From the NCBI RefSeq assembly GCF_014201415.1, contig NZ_JACHEH010000001.1, forward strand, positions 606,184-670,183: a DNA stretch of 64,000 nt, written 5' to 3'. Both the position numbers and the translations under genes were made by a program. Under the pieces are notes generated by a model that ran no database searches, was not told where the DNA came from, and was given only the letters and a program-made list of their open reading frames with translations. Below, piece after piece: positions 31,180 through 39,611 of this stretch. Origin of the DNA: Chelatococcus composti (GTDB taxonomy: Bacteria; Pseudomonadota; Alphaproteobacteria; Rhizobiales; Beijerinckiaceae). Numbering within the stretch: position 1 is the stretch's first letter; each line of letters starts with the position of its first letter.

Positions 31180-32097
31180 TCAGCCGCCGACCGCCGCCGC
31201 CACCTCGGCGGCGAAGTCGGTTTCCTCTTTTTCGATGCCCTCACCGAGGCTGTAGCGCACAAAGCCCGTCAGCGAAACGGGGGCGCCCGCCTTGCCCTCT
31301 GCCTCCTTGAGCACCTGGGCAACCGTCTTCGACGGATCGTGGATGAAGGCCTGGTCGAGGAGGCAGACCTCCTTGTAGTAGGTCTTGAGGCCGCTCTCGA
31401 CGATCTTCTCGATCACGTTGGCCGGCTTGCCGGCGTGCTTCTCCGAGAGAATCGCCTTCTCGCGCTCCACCGTCGCCGGGTCGAGGCCGGCCGGGTCGAG
31501 CGCCAGCGGGCTCGCCGCAGCGATGTGCATGGCGATCTGGCGGCCGAGCGTCGCGAGCTCCTTGGTCTTGCCCGTGGAGCTGAGGCCGACGAGCACGCCG
31601 ATGCGGCCAAGGTTCTCGCCCGCGGCATTGTGGATGTAGGAGGCGACCACCCCCTGCGGCACAGAGATGCTGGCCGCGCGGCGCAGCGTCATGTTCTCGC
31701 CGATGGTCGCGATGGCGTTGGCGATGGCCTCCGCCACCGTGCCGCCGCCGGGATAGGCCGCGGCCTTGATGGCCTCGACGTCATCGCCGACCGTGAGGCC
31801 GACGCGCGCGATGTTGGCGGCGAGCGCCTGGAACTGGTCGTTGCGGGCAACGAAGTCGGTCTCGGCGTTTACCTCGACCACGACGCCCTTCGTGCCCTCG
31901 ATGGCGACCGCAACGAGGCCCTCAGCCGCGACACGGCCGGACTTCTTGGCGGCCTTGGCGAGGCCCTTCTTGCGCAGCCAGTCGACCGCGGCCTCCACGT
32001 CGCCGTTGGTCTCCGCAAGCGCCGCCTTGCAGTCCATCATGCCCGCGCCGGTCTTGTCGCGGAGCTCCTTGACCATCGCTGCGGTGATATTAGCCAT
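31180..32097 (-). CDS. tsf: Elongation factor Ts
   Basis: Guanine-nucleotide exchange factor that regenerates EF-Tu-GTP. The 305-residue product opens with the UBA-like domain [29 protein letters not shown], then the core with [13 protein letters not shown] and the dimer-fold repeats. It ends in VGG. It follows rpsB by 107 bp and is closed by a strong terminator. Confidence 0.98.
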   Translation of the reverse strand: MANITAAMVKELRDKTGAGMMDCKAALAETNGDVEAAVDWLRKKGLAKAAKKSGRVAAEGLVAVAIEGTKGVVVEVNAETDFVARNDQFQALAANIARVGLTVGDDVEAIKAAAYPGGGTVAEAIANAIATIGENMTLRRAASISVPQGVVASYIHNAAGENLGRIGVLVGLSSTGKTKELATLGRQIAMHIAAASPLALDPAGLDPATVEREKAILSEKHAGKPANVIEKIVESGLKTYYKEVCLLDQAFIHDPSKTVAQVLKEAEGKAGAPVSLTGFVRYSLGEGIEKEETDFAAEVAAAVGG

Positions 32098-32204
32098 TTT
32101 GTCCTCACAATCGTCGATGCGGCACGGCCCGGCACCGAAGCGCCAGGCCGCACCATGTCCCGGACATCATCATGCCGCAGAAGCGGCACGGAATTGCGAC
32201 GAGG

Positions 32205-33209
32205 TCACTCGGCCTCGATCAGCGTGCGGGCAAGCGCCACCCAGCCGTCGCGCGCGATGCGGCCGTTGAGCTTGAGCTCGGCGTCGAGCTTGGCGACATC
32301 GGCGTCGCTCATGGCGGCGATCTGCCAGTAGTGGAAGATGCCGGCCTCGTTCAACGTCTTCTCGAGCTGCGGGCCGACACCCGTGATCTTGGTCAGATCG
32401 TCGGGCGCGCCGCGCGGAGCGTCGAGCCGCTCGAAGGCCTCGCCAGCCTGCTCACCCTCGGCCGGCAGGTCCTCGACGAGCGGGGCCTCGGACTCGCCGA
32501 GGTCGATGCCGAGCTCGCCCTGGCTGCGCGAGATGCCGTCGATGGCCGCGCGCGCGACGAGGTCGCAATAGAGCGCGATAGCACGGCCAGCGTCGTCGTT
32601 GGCCGGCACGGGATAGGTGATGCCGTCGGGATCGCAGTTGGTGTCGACGATCGCGGCCACCGGAATGCCCAGGCGCTGCGCCTCCTTGATGGCGAGCTGC
32701 TCCTTGTTCGTGTCGATCACGAAGAGCAGGTTGGGCGTGCCGCCCATGTCCTTGATGCCGCCAAGGGCGCGCTCAAGCTTGTCGCGCTCGCGCGACAGCA
32801 TCAGGCGCTCCTTCTTGGTGAGGCCCTGGGCGCCACCGGCGAGCATCTCGTCGAGCTTGCGCAGGCGCTGGATGGAGGCCGAGATCGTCTTCCAGTTGGT
32901 CAGCATGCCGCCGAGCCAGCGGGAGTTGACGTAGTACTGAGCCGAACGCTTGGCCGCATCGGCAACGGCCTCGGCAGCCTGGCGCTTGGTGCCGACCATG
33001 AGGACGCGGCCGCCAGCCGCCACCGTGTCGGAGATCGCCTGCAGCGCACGGTAGAGCGCCGGAACGGTCTGGGCCAGGTCGATGATGTGGATGCCGTTGC
33101 GGGTGCCGAAGATGTAGGGTTCCATCTTCGGGTTCCAACGGTGAGCCTGGTGACCGAAATGCGCGCCAGCCTCGAGCAGCTGACGCATCGTGAATTCAGG
33201 AAGCGCCAT
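32205..33209 (-). CDS. rpsB: 30S ribosomal protein S2 with C-terminal helix-hairpin-helix-like extension
   Basis: Small-subunit protein needed for S1 binding and initiation. Residues 1 to about 230 are standard S2: [52 protein letters not shown]. The protein is 334 residues, some 80-100 longer than most S2. An acidic linker (about 235-268, rich in Glu and Pro) leads to a compact tail at 270-334 beginning [22 protein letters not shown], which reads as a helix-hairpin-helix-type module. The same kind of tail ends NuoE in this window. S2 tails of this sort recur in Hyphomicrobiales; their function is unknown. Confidence 0.96.
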   Translation of the reverse strand: MALPEFTMRQLLEAGAHFGHQAHRWNPKMEPYIFGTRNGIHIIDLAQTVPALYRALQAISDTVAAGGRVLMVGTKRQAAEAVADAAKRSAQYYVNSRWLGGMLTNWKTISASIQRLRKLDEMLAGGAQGLTKKERLMLSRERDKLERALGGIKDMGGTPNLLFVIDTNKEQLAIKEAQRLGIPVAAIVDTNCDPDGITYPVPANDDAGRAIALYCDLVARAAIDGISRSQGELGIDLGESEAPLVEDLPAEGEQAGEAFERLDAPRGAPDDLTKITGVGPQLEKTLNEAGIFHYWQIAAMSDADVAKLDAELKLNGRIARDGWVALARTLIEAE

Positions 33210-33341
33210 AACAGTTTTCTCCGGTTCAAACCTCCGCGGAGCTGCGGCCGGCGCAGGCCAGCCACCGGATGCTCTAGAGCGATCTCCGCGTGTGGGATGG
33301 CGGCGCTTATACGGGCGACGCGGCCGCGACGCAAGGCCTTG

Positions 33342-33374
33342 CCGCCTGCGATCCGTCGCAAAATTCGCAGGCGG
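33342..33374 (-). repeat. 10-bp inverted repeat between dnaE and rpsB
   Basis: CCGCCTGCGA and TCGCAGGCGG, perfect, with a 13-nt spacer. It lies 21 bp past the dnaE stop and upstream of the rpsB start in a 185-bp gap. No T-tract follows on the minus strand, so this may be a weak or factor-dependent terminator for dnaE, or part of the rpsB 5' leader, a place where S2 autoregulation acts in other bacteria. Confidence 0.4.
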
Positions 33375-33394
33375 TGTCCGAAGCCTGCGCCCCG

Positions 33395-36300
33395 CTATTG
33401 CAGCTCGACATGCACCACACCGGGCACCGCGCGCAGGGCGCCGGCAATCTGCGGCGTGGCGAGGTAGCGGCCCGGCAGGCGCAGCTCCACCTCGTGGGCG
33501 CTGTCGAGGATGAGCACCATCGACACTTCCCCTTCACCGCGCTGCTTCAGCCGTTCGGCGATGCTGGCGAGCGGCGTCTCGTCGCGCACGTAGATGCGCA
33601 TGCCTTTCTGGTGCTGGGCAATGGCCTCGTCGAGAGGCTCGACGGACTGGATGCGGGCGCGCACGTCCTCGCCCTCGACAGAGGCCTGCACCACGAGCAC
33701 CACCGCCCGCCCCGGCTCCAGGAAATCGCGGAATCGCTGCAACCCCTCCGAAAAGACGATGGCCTCGAACTGCCCCGTCTGGTCGGACAGCGTCACGATA
33801 CCCATCTTGTTGCCGCTCTTGGTGCGGCGCTCTGTCCTGTCGAGCACCGTCGCGGCGAGGCGTCCCATCGTCGCCCCGGCCTTCACCGCCTTGGCAAAGT
33901 CCACCCACCGCTGCACCCGCAGCCGCCCCAGCATTTCCTCGTAGCCGTCGAGCGGGTGGCCGGAGAGGAAGAAGCCGACAGCGTCATACTCCTTCTGCAG
34001 CCGCACGGCGGGGGGCCACGGCTCGTAGGGCGGGATGCGCAGCGTCTCCGGCCCGGCGGCGAGACCGCCGAAGATGTCCGCCTGCCCGTCGCTGGCCGCC
34101 GCGGCCGTGCGCGCGGCGAGCGCCATCATGGCATCGATCGCCGCCGTGGCGCGCGCCCTGTCCGGCTCCAGCTCGTCGAAGGCGCCGGCCGCGATCAGCG
34201 CCTCCAGCGTGCGCTTGTTGACAAGCCGCGGGTTAATTCGAGAGGCAAAATCCGCAAGACCGGTGAAAGGCTTGTCTCCGCGAGCTGAGACGATGCTTTC
34301 AACGACCTGCCGCCCGACACCCTTGATGGCGGCGAGCGCGTAGCGGATGACGCCGGGCCCCTTGCCGTCGTGATCGACCTCGAAGGAGACGCCCGAGCGG
34401 TTGATGGACGGCGGCTCGACCCGGATGCCGAGCCGCTCGGCCTCGCGGCGGAATTCCGACAGCTTGTCCGTGTTGTCCATGTCGAGCGCCATGGACGCGG
34501 CCAGGAACTCGACCGTGTAGTTGGCCTTGAGATAGGCGGTCTGGTAGGCGACGAGGGCGTAGGCCGCGGCATGGCTCTTGTTGAAGCCGTAGTCGGCGAA
34601 CTTCGCGAGAAGGTCGAAGATCTCGTCTGCAAGCTCCTTCGTCAGGCCGTTCTTCAGCGCGCCCTCGACGAAGCGTGCCCGCTGGGCGTCCATCTCGGAC
34701 TTGATCTTCTTGCCCATGGCGCGGCGCAGCAGGTCAGCCTCGCCGAGCGAGTAGCCCGACAGAGCCTGGGCCACCTGCATCACCTGCTCCTGATAGATGA
34801 TGATGCCGTAGGTTTCCTTGAGGATCGGCTCCAGCTTCGGGTGCAGGTACCACTTCTCCGGCGGCTCGCCCCGGCCGTGCTTGCGGTCGCAATAGACCGG
34901 GATGTTCGCCATCGGGCCCGGACGGTAGAGCGCGACGAGGGCGATGAGGTCTTCCAGCCGGTCGGCCCGCATGTCGACGAGGGCCTTGCGCATGCCCGCA
35001 CTTTCCACCTGGAACACACCCACCGTCTCGCCGCGGCCCAGCAACTCGAAGGTCTTGCGGTCGTCGAGCGGGATGCGCGACAGGTCCAGATCAATGCCGC
35101 GCTGGCGCACGAAGTTCACCGCCGTCCTCAGCACCGTCAGCGTCTTGAGGCCGAGGAAGTCGAACTTCACGAGACCGGCCTGCTCCACCCACTTCATGTT
35201 GAACTGGGTGACACGCATACCGGAGCGCGGATCGCGGTAGAGCGGCACCAGCTCCTCGAGCGGCCTGTCACCGATCACGATGCCGGCAGCGTGGGTCGAG
35301 GCGTGACGGTGCAGCCCCTCCAGCTTCTCGGCGATGGCGAGCATGCGGCCGACGACCGGCTCTTCCTGGGCAGCGGCCTGCAAGCGCGGCTCGTCCTCGA
35401 TGGCCTTCTTCAGCGTCACCGGATTGGCCGGGTTCTGCGGCACGAGCTTTGTGAGCTTGTCGACCTGGCCGTAGGGCATCTCCAGCACGCGGCCGACGTC
35501 GCGCATCACGCCACGGGCGAGCAAGGTGCCGAAGGTGATGATCTGCGCGACCCTGTCCTCGCCGTAGCGCTTCTGGACGTAGCCAATCACCTCCTCGCGC
35601 CGGTCCTGGCAGAAGTCGATGTCGAAGTCCGGCATCGACACGCGCTCGGGATTGAGGAAGCGCTCGAACAGCAGGCTGAAGCGCAGCGGGTCCAGGTCGG
35701 TGATGGTGAGCGCATAGGCGACGAGCGAGCCCGCGCCCGAGCCGCGCCCCGGCCCGACCGGAATGTCGTGCGCCTTGGCCCACTTGATGAAGTCCGACAC
35801 GATGAGGAAGTAGCCAGGATACTTCATGCGCTCGATGACGGAGAGCTCGAACTCGAGCCGCACCTCATAGTCGGCCACCGTCAGGCCGGGAGCGGGGCCG
35901 TGCGCGTCAAGGCGGCGCTTCAGCCCCTCCACGGCCTGGCGGCGCAGCTCGGCCGCCTCGTCGCTCTCACCGCCGGCCTCGAACCGCGGCAGGATCGGCT
36001 TGCGCGTGCGGATGCGGTAGGCGCAGCGCATGGCGATCTCGACACTGGACGCCAGCGCCTCTGGCAAATCCGAAAACAGATCAACCATTTGCTGGCGTGT
36101 CTTGAAGTCGTGCTGCGGCGTCACGCGGCGCCTGTTCTCATCCGACAGGAGCCGCCCGGCCGCGATCGCCAGCAGCGCGTCGTGCGCCTCGTAGTCGTCC
36201 GGCGTGGCGAAGAAGGGCTCGTTGGTGGCGACGATGGGAACGCCGAGGTCGTAGGCAAGGCGCAGCAGCTCCGGCTCGGCGGCGGCCTGCTCGGGCAGGC

Positions 36301-36856
36301 CGTGGCGCTGCAGCTCCACATAGAGCCGCCCGTCGAAGGCACTGCGCAGGGTTTTGAGGCGCGCCTCGGCGGTTTCCGCCCGCCCCTCGCGCAAGGCCTG
36401 GTCGAGCGGCCCGCCGAAGCCGCCGGTCAGCGCGATAAGGCCCCGACTGTTGGCAAGGACCCGCTGTATGGGCACATGCGGCTTTTCGCTGGGGTCGGTA
36501 TCAAGATAGGCCCAGCTCGTGAGCCGCATCAGGTTGCCGTAGCCCTCCTCGTCCTGCACCAGGAGCACGATGTGCGGGAACTCCCGGGCATGGGCGTTAC
36601 GCTGGGTCGCGTCCGGCTCCTCGAAGGAGACCGAGAGCTGCACCCCGGCGATGGGCTGGATGCCGAGGCCCTTCATCTTCTCGGAGAACTCCAGCCCTCC
36701 GAAGAGATTGTTGGTGTCGGTCAGGGCGAGCGCCGGCATCTTGTCCGCCGTCGCCAGCTTGCCCAGCGCCGCGATGGTCAGGGCGCTCTCGAGCAGCGAA
36801 TACGACGAATGCACGTGAAGGTGCACGAAACCGACGCTGCTCAGGATGTTGCCCAT
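33395..36856 (-). CDS. dnaE: DNA polymerase III alpha subunit (replicative DnaE)
   Basis: Catalytic subunit of the replicative polymerase. The 1153-residue protein has the N-terminal PHP domain ([13 protein letters not shown] from about residue 12). The palm follows, with [16 protein letters not shown] and catalytic aspartates in MPDFDIDF, then fingers, a helix-hairpin-helix region ([15 protein letters not shown]) and a C-terminal OB fold ([18 protein letters not shown]). The ATG at 36856 ([16 protein letters not shown]) is chosen; an in-frame reading back to 37153 runs antisense through the mini-gene below. It has a 127-bp gap to that mini-gene, which carries an SOS box, so dnaE may share SOS control. 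Confidence 0.97.
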   Translation of the reverse strand: MGNILSSVGFVHLHVHSSYSLLESALTIAALGKLATADKMPALALTDTNNLFGGLEFSEKMKGLGIQPIAGVQLSVSFEEPDATQRNAHAREFPHIVLLVQDEEGYGNLMRLTSWAYLDTDPSEKPHVPIQRVLANSRGLIALTGGFGGPLDQALREGRAETAEARLKTLRSAFDGRLYVELQRHGLPEQAAAEPELLRLAYDLGVPIVATNEPFFATPDDYEAHDALLAIAAGRLLSDENRRRVTPQHDFKTRQQMVDLFSDLPEALASSVEIAMRCAYRIRTRKPILPRFEAGGESDEAAELRRQAVEGLKRRLDAHGPAPGLTVADYEVRLEFELSVIERMKYPGYFLIVSDFIKWAKAHDIPVGPGRGSGAGSLVAYALTITDLDPLRFSLLFERFLNPERVSMPDFDIDFCQDRREEVIGYVQKRYGEDRVAQIITFGTLLARGVMRDVGRVLEMPYGQVDKLTKLVPQNPANPVTLKKAIEDEPRLQAAAQEEPVVGRMLAIAEKLEGLHRHASTHAAGIVIGDRPLEELVPLYRDPRSGMRVTQFNMKWVEQAGLVKFDFLGLKTLTVLRTAVNFVRQRGIDLDLSRIPLDDRKTFELLGRGETVGVFQVESAGMRKALVDMRADRLEDLIALVALYRPGPMANIPVYCDRKHGRGEPPEKWYLHPKLEPILKETYGIIIYQEQVMQVAQALSGYSLGEADLLRRAMGKKIKSEMDAQRARFVEGALKNGLTKELADEIFDLLAKFADYGFNKSHAAAYALVAYQTAYLKANYTVEFLAASMALDMDNTDKLSEFRREAERLGIRVEPPSINRSGVSFEVDHDGKGPGVIRYALAAIKGVGRQVVESIVSARGDKPFTGLADFASRINPRLVNKRTLEALIAAGAFDELEPDRARATAAIDAMMALAARTAAAASDGQADIFGGLAAGPETLRIPPYEPWPPAVRLQKEYDAVGFFLSGHPLDGYEEMLGRLRVQRWVDFAKAVKAGATMGRLAATVLDRTERRTKSGNKMGIVTLSDQTGQFEAIVFSEGLQRFRDFLEPGRAVVLVVQASVEGEDVRARIQSVEPLDEAIAQHQKGMRIYVRDETPLASIAERLKQRGEGEVSMVLILDSAHEVELRLPGRYLATPQIAGALRAVPGVVHVELQ

Positions 36857-36983
36857 GGTTGGTTCCGTCCTCGTCCCTTCGGGGCCCTGCGACTCGGCCC
36901 GGACAGTGTCAGCGGGCACCGCAGTTTCACTCCCTCGCGATGCACCGTCGAGGGGCTGCGCGAGGGCTGTGGACGGCCTCCGC

Positions 36984-37088
36984 TCAGACCGGCGGAGCGC
37001 TGACGACCGTCGCCCAGACGCCGACCATGGCGACGAAAACACCGAGGGACGCGATCTCGACGAGCGAGGTGATGACGGCCTTGAGCAT
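36984..37088 (-). CDS. 34-residue SOS-controlled membrane mini-protein (SidA-like candidate)
   Basis: A short reading frame with an excellent ribosome site (AGGAGAGAGAG ending 1 bp before the ATG at 37088) and a TGA at 36986-36984. The product starts MLKAVITSLVE and continues with one hydrophobic helix (about 12-30, ending GVWATVV). It closes with SAPPV, giving a short cytoplasmic N-terminus, one membrane span and a Pro-rich tail. An exact LexA box (37103-37117) lies 15 bp upstream of the start and a near match just beyond. Size, topology, SOS control and the place directly upstream of dnaE resemble Caulobacter SidA, a 29-residue SOS-induced division inhibitor. Homology cannot be shown from a peptide this short; function is inferred. 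Confidence 0.7.
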   Translation of the reverse strand: MLKAVITSLVEIASLGVFVAMVGVWATVVSAPPV

Positions 37089-37102
37089 CTCTCTCTCCTC
37101 TT

Positions 37103-37117
37103 GTTCTTTTTATGTTC
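37103..37117 (+). promoter_or_regulatory. LexA (SOS) box upstream of the mini-gene and dnaE, exact match
   Basis: GTTC-tttttat-GTTC, a perfect GTTC-N7-GTTC operator. Read on the minus strand it covers the region just upstream of the mini-gene ribosome site, where RNA polymerase or the first transcript bases should lie. A minus-strand TTGACT (37163-37158) may be the promoter -35 element. Confidence 0.85.
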
Positions 37118-37123
37118 TCGTCT

Positions 37124-37138
37124 ATTCGCGTTTTGTTC
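37124..37138 (+). promoter_or_regulatory. Second LexA box, one base off consensus
   Basis: ATTC-gcgtttt-GTTC, 21 bp (two helical turns) from the exact box. The spacing puts both on one face of DNA, which favours paired LexA dimers. Confidence 0.55.
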
Positions 37139-37356
37139 AAGCAATCCACGCATTCTGAGTCAACAAATGATTACCGCCGCGGAGGTCTGCGGCGGCCGAG
37201 GCACGCGGGATGAATTGTGAGGGCCTGCTGGCCGGCTCGGCGGGAGACGGCGAACCTGCACGGAGCGTTTCGCAAACGTGAGTCGCCGCCTCCGGCCGGA
37301 ACGGTCCGGCAAGCCCCGCGAGGACCGGAGCCGCGGTTCCGCCCCGGCAGCCCTTG
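37139..37356. other. Gene-free gap between CBS-BON gene and the SOS promoter
   Basis: It holds an imperfect terminator-like hairpin, CCGCCGC and GCGGCGG (37174-37180 and 37189-37195, 8-nt loop), that on the minus strand is followed only by TAATCATTTG. It may end transcription of the CBS-BON gene. No convincing coding potential was seen in the rest. Confidence 0.5.
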
Positions 37357-38055
37357 TCAGATCAGCCACTGCGTCAGGGGGCGCTGGACGCGCAGGCGCT
37401 CCGCAACCTCGGTGACACCGGGCTGGTTCTCCGCCAGCACCCGGATGGCGTCGCGCACGCGCTCGTCCTCCACGATGCCGTCAAGCTCGACCTTGCCGGC
37501 GTTGACGGCCACGTCCAGCGCGCCCTTTGAGGCCCAGCCCTGGCGGTCGACCTCATCGAGGATGCGCTGGCGGATCTCCATGTCCTCGGCCGTGGCCTGC
37601 GCCGCGTCCTCCAGCCGCCGTGCGAGAAGGCGCAGGAAGTTGGCCCGGCTCACGATACCGACAACCTTCCCGTCCCGCACGACGGGCAGCCGCTTGAAGC
37701 CGCGCCGCTCCATCAGCTCGACCGCGTCGGTGAGCGGCGCGTCGGGCGAGACGCTCTCTGGCGTGTTCGTCATCACGTCCGCCACCCGGCGGCCATGGCT
37801 GCGCACATAGTCTTCCGCGCGCGCCGCCGGGTCCATGAGGAAGATGAGCCAGCGCGGGCGCTGGTGCTCGGTGCCAGTCTCGGCCCGCCGCAGCAGGTCA
37901 CGCTCGGTCACCATGCCGATGAGCCGCCCGTCACGGTCGACGACGGGCAGGCCGCTGATGCCGTGGTGCAGCATTAGTCGCGCCGCTTCGAGCACCGGCG
38001 TGTCTGGATAAACCGTCGCCGCGCCCAGGGTCATGATGTCGCCAACCTTCATCAT
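37357..38055 (-). CDS. CBS-pair plus BON domain protein
   Basis: A 232-residue soluble protein: CBS motif 1 at about 5-57 (TVYPDTPVLEAARLMLHHGISGLPVVD), CBS motif 2 at about 92-147 (PDAPLTDAVELMERRGFKRLPVV), and a BON domain at about 160-225 (DVAVNAGKVELDGIVEDERVRDA). CBS pairs bind adenosine ligands; BON domains are usually linked to membrane association or lipid binding. Start: two adjacent ATGs (38055, 38052) after GGAGGAGG; 38055 is taken. It is divergent from a host-attachment-family gene, and the shared region holds two FixK/FNR-type boxes. Similar CBS-BON proteins occur in low-oxygen and stress regulons of rhizobia. No enzymatic function is implied. Confidence 0.9.
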   Translation of the reverse strand: MMKVGDIMTLGAATVYPDTPVLEAARLMLHHGISGLPVVDRDGRLIGMVTERDLLRRAETGTEHQRPRWLIFLMDPAARAEDYVRSHGRRVADVMTNTPESVSPDAPLTDAVELMERRGFKRLPVVRDGKVVGIVSRANFLRLLARRLEDAAQATAEDMEIRQRILDEVDRQGWASKGALDVAVNAGKVELDGIVEDERVRDAIRVLAENQPGVTEVAERLRVQRPLTQWLI

Positions 38056-38229
38056 CGCGCCTCCTCCTTCGTCTGCACCGTCTCCCGCCCGGCCGCGGCA
38101 CCAGCGCCACACCGGCGGCATGTAGCGGTCATCAGGACAACGATCGGGCACGCCCTTTCGTTGCGCGCGCTGTCGCGGCACCCGGCCGGTCGCTGGCGCC
38201 GACAATGCCTGCTCGGCCCAGGGAGGGCA

Positions 38230-38243
38230 TTGCGGCAGATCAA
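38230..38243 (+). promoter_or_regulatory. FixK/FNR-type box 1
   Basis: TTGC-GGCAGA-TCAA fits the rhizobial FixK2 pattern TTG(A/C)-N6-(T/G)CAA. It lies in the divergent region, 175 bp upstream of the CBS-BON start and 105 bp upstream of the host-attachment start. Confidence 0.55.
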
Positions 38244-38275
38244 CGGCGCCCGCCGCGGACGGATTCGGCGCCGCA

Positions 38276-38289
38276 TTGCGGTCGATCAA
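38276..38289 (+). promoter_or_regulatory. FixK/FNR-type box 2
   Basis: TTGC-GGTCGA-TCAA, the same pattern as box 1, 46 bp away, each within the shared string GCATTGCGG-N2-GATCAA. It ends 59 bp upstream of the host-attachment ATG, a workable position for activation of that gene. Confidence 0.6.
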
Positions 38290-38348
38290 TGAACGCGCTC
38301 GTGAAGGCACGACTATCAGAGTGTCATTGATCGCCGTTGGAGTCTTCC

Positions 38349-38792
38349 ATGCAGCTTTCCCTCCCCCACGATGCCCTCGTCGTCGTGTGCGATGCCCGCA
38401 GGGCGCTCTTCCTGCGCAACGAGGGTGACGAGGTCTTTCCAAACCTCAAGGTCGAACGGCATGCGGAGGCGCCGGAGCTTGGCTCCAATGCCGCGACGGG
38501 GATGGACCGGCCGGGCCGCACGCAGAACGTCGTGGGCCCGACAAGCGCCGTCGAGGCCGACCGGCAGCGCGAGGCCAAGGTGCATTTCGCAGAAGAGACG
38601 ATACGGACACTGGAGACCCTGCACCGGCAGATGAACCCGCCCGGCCTCGTGCTGGTCGCGCCGCCGCGCATGCTGGCCGCCCTGCGCGAGTGCCTCGACG
38701 ACGACATCCGAGCCACGCTGCTCGCCGAAGTTGACAAGGACCTGACGAAGCATCCCGTCTACGAGATCGAGCGACTGCTGACGAAGCAGTGA
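38349..38792 (+). CDS. Host-attachment-family protein (PF10116-like)
   Basis: A 147-residue soluble protein. It opens MQLSLPHDALVVVCDARRALFLRNEGD and ends TKHPVYEIERLLTKQ, with the middle PPGLVLVAPPRMLAALRECL, the pattern of the family named after a plant-attachment gene of Agrobacterium. The fold is related to eRF1/baeRF-type proteins in some members; the biochemical role is unsettled. GGAG lies 8 bp before the ATG at 38349; the TTG at 38337 is a less likely start. It is under a promoter region with two FixK-type boxes, and a terminator follows. Confidence 0.85.
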   Translation: MQLSLPHDALVVVCDARRALFLRNEGDEVFPNLKVERHAEAPELGSNAATGMDRPGRTQNVVGPTSAVEADRQREAKVHFAEETIRTLETLHRQMNPPGLVLVAPPRMLAALRECLDDDIRATLLAEVDKDLTKHPVYEIERLLTKQ

Positions 38793-38826
38793 GCGCAGGC
38801 TGCTCAGGCCACCATGACGGCTACGG

Positions 38827-38853
38827 GGCCGTCCGCGCTGCGGGCGGCCTTTT
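38827..38853 (+). terminator. Intrinsic terminator of the host-attachment gene
   Basis: GGCCGTCCGC and GCGGGCGGCC, a 10-bp stem with one G-T pair and a 3-nt loop, followed by TTTTC. It lies 35 bp after the stop and also separates the gene from convergent lolD. Confidence 0.8.
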
Positions 38854-38912
38854 CATGCCGGCGTCGGCCGTTGGCAGGCGGTGCGGGCAGAACCGGCAGC
38901 GTTCCCGAAGCC

Positions 38913-39605
38913 TCAATCGAGGCTGACGACGAGGCCGTCGCGGATGGTCACGCGCCGGTCCATCCGCGCCGCGAGGTCGAGGTTGTGTGTGGCGATGACG
39001 GCCGCGAGGCGCGAGGCGCGCACCAGGGCGACCAGCATGGAAAAGACGTAGTCCGACGTCCTGGGGTCGAGGTTCCCTGTCGGCTCGTCGGCGAGCAGCA
39101 CCCGCGGCGCATTGGCCACGGCGCGCGCGATGGCGACGCGCTGCTGCTCGCCGCCGGAAAGCTCGGCCGGCCGATGGCGAAGGCGTTCCCCAAGGCCGAG
39201 GAAGCCGAGCACCTCGGCGGCACGGCTCTCCGCCTCCCGTCGCGGCAGGCCGCGGATGAGCTGCGGCAGCGCGACGTTCTCGAGCGCCGAGAACTCCGGC
39301 AGCAGGTGATGGAACTGGTAGACGAATCCGATGTCGAGCCGCCGCAGGCGCGTGCGGCCGGCGTCGTCGAGGCCTGTCGTCGGCTCGCCGCCCACATAGA
39401 CCTCGCCGCCGTCGGGGCGCTCCAGAAGGCCGGCGATGTGCAGCAGCGTGGACTTGCCGCTGCCCGAGGGGGCGACCAGCGCGACGATCTCGCCGGGCCA
39501 GACGGCCAGATCAGCGCCGCGCAGAATGTGCAGCGTCGTCTCGCCCTGCACGTAGCGACGTTCAATCTTGGAGAGGAACAGGGCCGGCGTCTGTGGCATG
39601 GTCAT
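38913..39605 (-). CDS. lolD: Lipoprotein-releasing ABC transporter ATPase
   Basis: Powers removal of outer-membrane lipoproteins from the inner membrane by the LolCDE-type complex. The 230-residue ABC ATPase has Walker [10 protein letters not shown] (45-53), Q-loop [12 protein letters not shown], signature [14 protein letters not shown], Walker B VLLADEP and H-loop ATHN. It follows lolC with a 6-bp gap. Start at 39605; a start two codons later (MPQTP) is also possible. Confidence 0.95.
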   Translation of the reverse strand: MTMPQTPALFLSKIERRYVQGETTLHILRGADLAVWPGEIVALVAPSGSGKSTLLHIAGLLERPDGGEVYVGGEPTTGLDDAGRTRLRRLDIGFVYQFHHLLPEFSALENVALPQLIRGLPRREAESRAAEVLGFLGLGERLRHRPAELSGGEQQRVAIARAVANAPRVLLADEPTGNLDPRTSDYVFSMLVALVRASRLAAVIATHNLDLAARMDRRVTIRDGLVVSLD

Positions 39606-39611
39606 GCCGGC

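Noticed and set aside
34370..37003. Plus-strand open frame of 877 codons antisense to dnaE
   Set aside because: Shadow of dnaE; no domain seen.
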